From Mesorhizobium australicum (lineage in GTDB: Bacteria; Pseudomonadota; Alphaproteobacteria; Rhizobiales; Rhizobiaceae): a DNA stretch of 64,000 bases. Position numbers and translations under genes: made by a program. Numbering within the stretch: position 1 is the first letter of the stretch; each line of letters starts with the position of its first letter. Positions 58,283 through 64,000 of the stretch are shown here, piece after piece. Where the stretch lies: contig NZ_FXBL01000003.1 of the NCBI RefSeq assembly GCF_900177325.1, positions 168,174 through 232,173 of the forward strand, given 5' to 3'. The notes below the pieces were generated by a model. It did no database searches. It saw only the letters and a program-made list of their open reading frames with translations, and was not told where the DNA came from.

Positions 58283-58735
58283 ATGCTGCGGATCGAGAGC
58301 GTTCTTGGCAATGTTCGCGATGCGCCGTTCGCCGACGTCGTGCATCGCCTCGCGCATGAGGGCGCTGTGGAATATCTCTTCATCGAAGAGGCGGACATGG
58401 GGCGCCACCGGATCCGCCTCGACACCGATCGCGGCACTGATTGCGCGGTAAGCCTGTCCCGCGATGAATCGCTCGAGGATGGTGCGGTGCTGTTTCTCGA
58501 CCAGAGCCGGGCGGTCGTGGTTCGCGTGGGCGCGCCCCGAATACTTCGGCTGCGTGCGGCGAGCGTTGATGGGGCGTTGCGCCTAGGCTGGCATGCCGGC
58601 AACCTGCATTGGCGCGTCCGGTTTGAAGAGGGCGCGCTCGTCGTCCTGCTCGATGGCCCGCGCGCGGATTACCTGGCCCGGCTCGGAGCGCTCATCGAAG
58701 GGGGGGTGGATGTCATCGACGACCATCACCATTGA
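58283..58735 (+). CDS. ureE: Urease accessory protein UreE, second copy
   Basis: A 150-residue UreE-family nickel chaperone starting MLRIESVLGNVRDAPFADVV and ending DVIDDHHH, with RLGWHAGNLHWRVRF as the metal-binding-domain segment. It is only distantly related to the ureE at 21496, so it comes from a different urease operon, not the local duplication. Overlaps ureF2 by 26 bp. No structural urease gene is nearby. Confidence 0.85.
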   Translation: MLRIESVLGNVRDAPFADVVHRLAHEGAVEYLFIEEADMGRHRIRLDTDRGTDCAVSLSRDESLEDGAVLFLDQSRAVVVRVGAPRILRLRAASVDGALRLGWHAGNLHWRVRFEEGALVVLLDGPRADYLARLGALIEGGVDVIDDHHH

Positions 58736-59399
58736 TGAGGCGCTCCTCGTGGCGCAACTTGCCGACAGCGCCTTCCCATCCGGCGCGTTCACTTTCTCCT
58801 GGGGCATCGAAGGGCTCGCCGGAGACGGCCTGCTCAATTCTCCGGCGGATCTGGCGAAAATCGTCGAGGAGCAGATAACCCTGCGCTGGGCCGGTATGGA
58901 TCGTCCGTTGCTGGCGCGCGCCCATGCCGCCCCGGACCCTGAGGCGGTCCTCACCGTCGATCGCGAGGCCGAGGCCGCAACAGCCTCCGCGCCGCTCCGC
59001 GCAGGAAGCCGTCGGGCCGGCAGGCGTCTTCTCGGCGTCTTTGCGGGGCGCGGGTATCCGGATGCCGACAGCTATCGCGACCTCATCCGCGACGTCGAGG
59101 AGGCGGGTCATCTGCCCGTGGTCCAGGGCCTCGTCTTCCGCGCTGCGGGACTGGAGTTCGAAGCTGCCCTCGTCGTCAGCGGATGGACAACGGCGAGCGG
59201 CCTCGTCAGCGCTGCGCTCCGCCTCGGCATCGTCGGCCATCGCGACGCGCAGGACATCCTCGACGGACTTCGCCCTGTGATCGCGGAGGCAATCGCTGCT
59301 CCCATAGACCCGGCCATGCTCCCGTGGAGTTTCACGCCAGTCGTCGACATAGCGCTGGCGCGGTCCTCGGGCCGGCAAGGACGGATGTTCACCACTTAG
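58710..59399 (+). CDS. ureF: Urease accessory protein UreF, second copy
   Basis: A 229-residue protein from MSSTTITIDEALLVAQLADS, with FPSGAFTFSWGIEGLAGDGL (typical UreF opening) and ALVVSGWTTASGLVSAALRL. The start within ureE2 implies translational coupling. The operon is cut right after its stop by transposase debris, so ureG, ureD and ureABC of this set are lost or elsewhere. Confidence 0.88.
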   Translation: MSSTTITIDEALLVAQLADSAFPSGAFTFSWGIEGLAGDGLLNSPADLAKIVEEQITLRWAGMDRPLLARAHAAPDPEAVLTVDREAEAATASAPLRAGSRRAGRRLLGVFAGRGYPDADSYRDLIRDVEEAGHLPVVQGLVFRAAGLEFEAALVVSGWTTASGLVSAALRLGIVGHRDAQDILDGLRPVIAEAIAAPIDPAMLPWSFTPVVDIALARSSGRQGRMFTT

Positions 59400-59529
59400 T
59401 GGAACCGCGCCATGGCGATGAATCTCACACCTGCCGGAACTTGAGCGCCTGATCATCTTCTCGGCGAACACCGTGATCTGCCGGCAGCGCTTTCTGCACA
59501 ATGCTTTGGAGCACCGTGGCGGCCGGACC

Positions 59530-59740
59530 GCATTGTCATCGACGGCGGCTGGACCAACCAGGAGGCGGTTGGTGCCTGCGATGCCGAGAGAGCCGTCTGT
59601 GGGACAGGCCGCGACACGCATTGAAACCGATCCACATCCGCAAGAGCCAATATCTCAACAACCGCATCGAACAGGATCATCGGCGCATCAAGCGGCGGGC
59701 AAGGAACAGTTCGAGGCGATCACCGCCTGAAATCCGGCAG
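59530..59740 (+). pseudogene. IS6-family transposase fragment
   Basis: VIDGGWTNQEAVGACDAE and, in another frame, KPIHIRKSQYLNNRIEQDHR with RIKRRARN match the DDE region of IS6-family transposases. Only about 70 codons with frame changes remain. Confidence 0.72.
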
Positions 59741-59789
59741 GTGATTAGCCTTTCTGCCGCCGTCAAAATGTTTGCAACATAACCAACGT

Positions 59790-60055
59790 GTCTAGACCGC
59801 AAAGACTCTGCTCCAAGGGTTCAAAGCCGAGGCCGTTCTGGCCGATAGGGCCTATGATAACAACGATTTGCGTCGCACCATCGCCGACATGAACGCAGAA
59901 GCCGTCAGGCTGCGCAACCGTATCGAGCGCTGCTCCAACAGGCTCAAGCACTTCAGAACGCTCTGCAATCAGATACGACGACCGACGCGCAGACTACTGC
60001 CTCGCCTTCGTCCACATCGCCGCCATCGCATTATGGCTCCGATAAATGTGGATTC
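59790..60055 (+). pseudogene. IS5-family transposase, C-terminal fragment
   Basis: FKAEAVLADRAYDNNDLRRT with IADMNAEAV, then RLRNRIERCSNRLKHFRTL and, in another frame, RRADYCLAFVHIAAI-like text: the end of an IS427-group transposase, with an internal deletion. Confidence 0.72.
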
Positions 60056-60057
60056 GC

Positions 60058-60589
60058 CCTAATCGACTGGTCGACGGTCGAGCATCGCCTGGCCGTAATT
60101 TCCTGCGCAGCCAACGGCGAACCGGCATGGCGATGCTGCTTTCGGTCTGGTACGACTTGTCGGACGTGAAGCTGGCCGAGGCGCTGGATGATCGGGCCTC
60201 GTTCCGGCGGTTCTGCGGATTTTCGGCAATCGGAGCCGACGCCCGAACGCACGGCCTTTGTTCGTTTTCGCAAGGCGCTCGTGATGCATGGACCTGATCG
60301 GTCCTTGTTCCACGCGATCATCGCATTGGCCAGCGGGGAAGACGGCGATACGTATTGGGTCAGCCACAAGGGCAAGCCAACGGTTCACTGCTTCAAGGCG
60401 CATGTCGGCGCCGATGCCGATGTCGGTACGGCACTGGTGGAAGAGCTTGCCATCCCTGCGGCCAACGTCAACGACGGCAAAGCCGGGCCCGATGCCCTGT
60501 CGGATTGCGGATTCCGATCTTATCCGGCCGGGTATTCCGATTTGAAGCCGGCCACCATTCCGATCAATCTAGGCCCTTTGTCTTACTGA
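60058..60589 (+). pseudogene. IS5-family transposase, N-terminal to middle part
   Basis: MLLSVWYDLSDVKLAEALDD and RASFRRFCGFSAI, then in another frame EPTPERTAFVRFRKALVMHG, and SHKGKPTVHCFKAHVGADAD with NVNDGKAGPDAL. It breaks off before the end of the DDE domain. A different IS5 subgroup from the preceding fragment. Confidence 0.8.
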
Positions 60590-60659
60590 GTCACAAAATG
60601 GAAGATGGTGGGATTCGCTTTCGGCGACGATTCCCCCCTCGAGGCTCGCCAGCCGTCCC

Positions 60660-61145
60660 GGCCAGGGAATTGAACGGGCCGATCGCAAGGACATGCGCCC
60701 CGCCGAGACGGTGCAGAAGGGGATGGCCGCATCGAGACGCGGCGCATCGCGGTGCGGCCGATCCCGTCCCGTCTCGACCGCAACTGGCCCGGCGCAACCC
60801 GGATCGTGCGGCTGGAGCGTCTGCGCGAGCTGAAGGACCGATGTTCGCGCCAGATCGTCTACGCCATCACCTCGATCCCGCCCGAAGCCATGGACGCCGA
60901 AGCCTTGCTCGCCCTCGCCCGCGCCCACTGGCAGATCGAGAACAGGCTCTTCCGCGTCCGCGACGGAGCCTTCGCCGAGGACGCATGCCGCGTCAGACCG
61001 GAAGCGCGCCCGCGGCGCTCGCCCATCTGCGCGACGCCAGCCTCACCCTCATCCGCAAACGCAATAGAAGCCAAAGCCCCCCGGCGAGGCCTTCGCAGCA
61101 AACCCCAAGGCTGCCATCAGAGCCGTCATCCGCGCATGAATTGAA
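60660..61145 (+). pseudogene. ISAs1-family transposase, C-terminal part
   Basis: GATRIVRLERLRELKDRCSR, QIVYAITSIPPEAMDAEALL and HWQIENRLFRVRDGAFAEDA belong to the C-terminal half of ISAs1 transposases. A frame change near 60990 leads to LAHLRDASLTLIRKRNRS. The N-terminal half of such an element is at 50994-51368 in inverted orientation. Confidence 0.8.
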
Positions 61146-61355
61146 TTGCCTTGGCCACGCCGCTTGCATTTGAACATAAGAGTTCCATCGAGATGAAAAT
61201 CGCGCCAAGATCGGTGCGGATGGCGGTCGGTTCCTCAGTTCGCTAGGCTGTAATAGGCATGATCGTCTCCAGAGTGGTTGGTGAGCAACTCCACTCTGAC
61301 AGCGAACAGGCCGCTATCCACCGCCCATGGGATCTGACAGTCCCCTTGGAACCGC

Positions 61356-61823
61356 TTATCTGACCTTGATATGCGGGTGTTTGCGTGCGGCGAGATTTCC
61401 GTGGCCGTGGCTGTACATCTCGACGTCCACCGGCACGAAGATGAGGCGTCCATGACGAACCCCACGTTCGGCAATTATGTGCTCGGCAACATGTTGCACC
61501 TCGCGCACCTCGCCCTTGAGGACGGCTATCTCCATGCAATCATCGTGGTCGAGATGAATGTGCACGGTCGCCAATGACAGGCTATGATGATCGTGAAGCG
61601 TCTGCACGAGACGCTTCGACAATTCCCGCGCCGTGTGATCATAGACATAGACCAGCGCCGCCACGCAGTTCTTGCTGTCGCCCACCTCCATCCTGGCCTC
61701 GCGGATGCCGGCGCGCGCCAGATCCCTGATCGCTTCCGACCGGTTCTGATAGCCTTTTGTGGCGATGATGCAGTCGAGATCCTTCATCAGATCATCGTCG
61801 AGATTTATGGTTACGCGCGGCAT
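61356..61823 (-). CDS. nikR: Nickel-responsive regulator NikR
   Basis: A 155-residue ribbon-helix-helix repressor: MPRVTINLDDDLMKDLDCII and NRSEAIRDLARAGIREAR form the DNA-binding part. The C-terminal ACT-like domain carries the high-affinity nickel ligands in ATVHIHLDHDDCMEIAVLKG (H88, H90, C96 by count). It is longer than E. coli NikR by about 20 residues, with a His-containing tail. The start at 61823 is the family-typical MPRV; the upstream in-frame extension is unlikely. Divergent from nikK and separated from it by the predicted operator. Confidence 0.93.
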   Translation of the reverse strand: MPRVTINLDDDLMKDLDCIIATKGYQNRSEAIRDLARAGIREARMEVGDSKNCVAALVYVYDHTARELSKRLVQTLHDHHSLSLATVHIHLDHDDCMEIAVLKGEVREVQHVAEHIIAERGVRHGRLIFVPVDVEMYSHGHGNLAARKHPHIKVR

Positions 61824-61938
61824 ACTGTCGACCATCTCAGAATACATCATATACATGTGTATCTGGAGAAACCCGGCCCGGAAAGCAAGGTCGTCAGAAC
61901 TTCCCAATCGCTCTGGCTAGAGGGCTTGCCGTTGACAA

Positions 61939-61966
61939 GTATGATGTTTTGGCTAAAAGATCTTAC
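61939..61966 (+). promoter_or_regulatory. NikR operator overlapping the nikK promoter
   Basis: GTATGA, 16 nt, TCTTAC: one mismatch from the E. coli NikR operator GTATGA-N16-TCATAC. It overlaps a promoter with TTGACA at 61932-61937 and a -10-like TAAAAG about 17 nt on, so NikR with nickel would block transcription of nikKML. Confidence 0.8.
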
Positions 61967-61998
61967 CAGCCAAAACCTCAGAGCCAAGGTGGCGGATC

Positions 61999-62766
61999 AT
62001 GAAGAAAGCGGGCATCGTAGCCTTCGTGTTAGTGACTTGCGTGCTAGGTTCCGCCGCGCATGCGCATTTTCAAGAGATTCTTCCATCCACGGACAGTTTT
62101 AGTCCGGGCGACGCCGAGATTTCGCTGAATCTGGTTTTCACCCATCCAATGGATCGCGGCCCGACGATGGATATGAAGAAGCCCGTCAGGTTCGGCGTGG
62201 TGACGAATTCAGGGGAGGTGGACCTGCTCGGTTCTCTGACCGAAGCGCCCCATGACGGCAAGTCGGCTTGGAAGGCGGCCTACACGCCAGGCGAACCGGG
62301 CGCCTATGTCTTCTTCGTCGAGCCGCAACCCTATTGGGAGCCGGTGGAGGACAAGTCGATCATCCACTACGCCAAGGTTGTCGTCGACGCCTTCGACAGC
62401 GGCTCGTATTGGGACAGGCTGGTCGGCCTTCCCGTCGAGATCGAACCCCTCACCCGGCCCTATGGCCTGTGGACCGGTAATGTGTTCAGCGGCATCGTCC
62501 GCGCCAAGGGCGCCCCGGTTCCCTTCGCGGAGATCGAGGTGGAATGGGTGAACGACGGCTCGGTCACGCCCCCCGGCGACGCTTTCGTCACCCAGATCGT
62601 CAAGGCGGACGAGCGCGGCGTGTTTCACTATGCGATGCCGCGCGCCGGATGGTGGGGGTTCGCCGCGCTGGTCGAGGCGGACTACCAGTTGAAGGACCCG
62701 TCGGGCGCGGACAAGCCGGTGGAACTTGGCGGCCTCATCTGGGTGAAAGCCGTGGACATGAAATAA
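61999..62766 (+). CDS. nikK: Nickel-uptake periplasmic component NikK (DUF4198)
   Basis: A 255-residue protein with a signal peptide (MKKAGIVAFVLVTCVLGSAA, mature start AHAHFQEILP). The early AHFQEI His, FTHPMDRGPTMDM and YWEPVEDKSIIHYAKVVVD are typical of the DUF4198 proteins found with NikM/NikL in nickel ECF-type transporters. First gene of the NikR-controlled operon, 14 bp before nikM. Confidence 0.9.
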   Translation: MKKAGIVAFVLVTCVLGSAAHAHFQEILPSTDSFSPGDAEISLNLVFTHPMDRGPTMDMKKPVRFGVVTNSGEVDLLGSLTEAPHDGKSAWKAAYTPGEPGAYVFFVEPQPYWEPVEDKSIIHYAKVVVDAFDSGSYWDRLVGLPVEIEPLTRPYGLWTGNVFSGIVRAKGAPVPFAEIEVEWVNDGSVTPPGDAFVTQIVKADERGVFHYAMPRAGWWGFAALVEADYQLKDPSGADKPVELGGLIWVKAVDMK

Positions 62767-62779
62767 AGGGGCGGGGCAG

Positions 62780-63409
62780 ATGGCGCATATTCCCGATGGC
62801 GTCCTCCTCGACGCCTGTACTGGTCGGCGGCGGGGTCGTGACGGCGGCCCTGCTCGGCTGGTCGGTGCGCGAGCTGGACGAGGACAGCCTTCCGAAAGTC
62901 GCCGTCGTCGCGGCCCTGTTCTTCATCGTCAGCCTCATCAACGTCCCGATCGGAGCGACCACCACGCATCTTCTCCTGACCGGGCTGATGGGCCTGGTGA
63001 TCGGTCGGGCGACCGTCCCGGCCGTCTTCATCGCGCTGGTCCTCCAGGCCGTCTTCTTTGGCTTTGGCGGCATCTCCACGCTTGGGGTCAATACGGTCGA
63101 CATGGCCCTTCCCGCCGTACTGTGGGCGCTGGCCTTCGCTCCGCTGATGCGGCGGGCCGCATCGCCGGGCCGCATGGCCGTGCTCGGCGCAGGCGTTGCC
63201 GCGTTGTCGGTGCTGTCGACCGCGCTCATGGTTGCAGCGGCGCTGACGCTCAGCGACGCGGCCTATTCCGCTCGGCCAAAATCGTGCTGATAAGCTATAT
63301 TCCGTTGATCCTTGGCGAGGCGCTGGTCATCGGCTTCGCCTGCGGCTTTCTCAGCCGCGTCAAGCCGGACGCCTTCTGGTGCACCCGCACGGGAACGGCC
63401 TATGCATAG
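62780..63409 (+). pseudogene. nikM: Nickel ECF transporter membrane component NikM, two frame breaks
   Basis: Starts MAHIPDGVL, the hallmark N-terminus (the amino group, H3 and nearby residues bind Ni). It needs a shift at about 62808 (an extra C in GTCCTCCTCG) to read STPVLVGGGVVTAALLGWSV, PIGATTTHLLLTGLMGLVIG and FFGFGGISTLGVNTVDM. A second shift near 63275 leads to SAKIVLISYIPLILGEALVI and the stop at 63409. Otherwise full length; it could be decay or sequence error. Confidence 0.85.
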
Positions 63410-64000
63410 CCGCTTCGCGGTCGGGCTGCTGGCTGCCCTTACGCTGGCGGTCTCGCTTGCTCCGGCGCCGCGCATCGGCTGAAGGTCTTCGCCAGCGTCG
63501 TCGGAGCCAGCGTCGAAGGCAGGGCCTATTTCGTCGGCGGCGGCGTTGCCCGGAAACGCTCCGGTCACCTTGCGCGACGGCGGCGGGAAGATCGTTGCCG
63601 AGGAGCGGACGGACTCCAACGGCCGCTTTGCCCTCCTCGCGCCCATCAGGACGGATCTGACGGTGATCGTGGACGCGAAGGACGGGCATGTGGCGCGCTT
63701 CGACATTCCGGCCGCACACCTGCCCGACACGCTTCCAGCCGGAGATGACGAAAGAAACGGCGACGACGCCGACGGCGGAGCCGGGAACCGGAAGCCTGCT
63801 GACGCATACGCGGCAGCAAGCGCCGACGAAATCGACGCCGTCGTCGCGCGCCAGATCGCACCGCTGCCGAGCGGTTCGATTCGCTCGAATCCTCACTGCG
63901 GCTGCGTGATTGTGCTGGGCGGCCTCGGCTACATCGTCGGCATATTCGGACTGATCGCCTTCCTCAAGGCGCGACATCGTGCGCCGGACAAGAGCGCGCC
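63402..64000 (+). pseudogene. nikL: Nickel transporter small component NikL, frame breaks, runs to the window end
   Basis: Starts MHSRFAVGLLAALTLAVSLA (signal-like). It shifts near 63465 to AAHRLKVFASVVGASVEGRA, and again near 63550 to NAPVTLRDGGGKIVAEERTD. A carboxypeptidase-like beta domain, a charged linker and a C-terminal membrane helix (GGLGYIVGIFGLIAFL) follow. This matches NikL proteins of NikKMLQO systems. The stop lies beyond the window; nikQ and nikO are expected further on. Confidence 0.75.

Noticed and set aside
62780..63409. Cobalt transporter CbiM instead of NikM
   Set aside because: The NikR gene, NikR operator and NikK (DUF4198) partner favour nickel; cobalt cannot be excluded by the membrane sequence alone.

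Overview
The window looks like an accessory island from an alphaproteobacterium of the Hyphomicrobiales, most like Mesorhizobium or a relative. That placement is inferred from codon and GC style, gene families, tandem tyrosine-recombinase remnants and the mix of insertion sequences (IS66, IS3, IS5, IS21, IS110, IS630, ISAs1, IS1202-like). No rRNA, tRNA or CRISPR was seen. Nearly all metabolic genes from 1 to 39 kb read on the minus strand.

1-12.1 kb: a serine-cycle cluster for C1 assimilation. The order on the minus strand is sga, mcl, mtkA, mtkB, hydroxypyruvate reductase, glycerate kinase, a folC remnant, ppc, glyA, and the start of a LuxR-type regulator cut by the window edge. 12.5-15.6 kb: an IS66-family element with a passenger gene, then the remnant of a tandem tyrosine-recombinase pair.

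15.7-33.1 kb: a long urea/amide operon. In transcription order it holds a UrtA-like binding protein, urtB, a fused urtC-urtD, urtE, a fused ureA-ureB, ureC, a decayed duplicated block, ureG, ureD, ureE, ureF, an AmiC-like sensor, an AmiR-like ANTAR antiterminator, an SBP_bac_5 protein without a signal peptide, a frameshifted hupE/ureJ and a nitrilase-superfamily amidohydrolase. The block between ureC and ureG is a tandem duplication in which only a second signal-less SBP_bac_5 gene is intact; fragments of ureG, amiC, amiR, the nitrilase and ureC surround it.

33.3-39.5 kb: a truncated NYN-domain gene, then a second C1 operon (gcvT-like, hupE, fhs, folD, and a second LuxR-type regulator whose receiver domain lacks the phospho-acceptor Asp). 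Fhs and FolD would turn formate into methylene-tetrahydrofolate for GlyA and the serine cycle. A hairpin-rich leader with a strong intrinsic terminator precedes the gcvT-like gene.

39.5-61.2 kb: a graveyard of nested and broken insertion sequences with relics of a second urtA, two toxin-antitoxin-type genes, a Tn3 transposase, an FrmR/RcnR-type repressor, a broken UvrA paralogue and an orphan ureE-ureF pair. 61.3-64 kb: a nickel uptake locus (nikR, nikK, frameshifted nikM and nikL) with a near-perfect NikR operator.

Working model (inference): urea and small amides are imported by the Urt-type transporter and hydrolysed by urease and possibly the nitrilase. Nickel comes through HupE and Nik proteins. 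The CO2 or formate released can enter the ppc and Fhs/FolD/serine-cycle routes. The operon senses its own substrates through the AmiC/AmiR pair, perhaps with the cytoplasmic SBP_bac_5 proteins.
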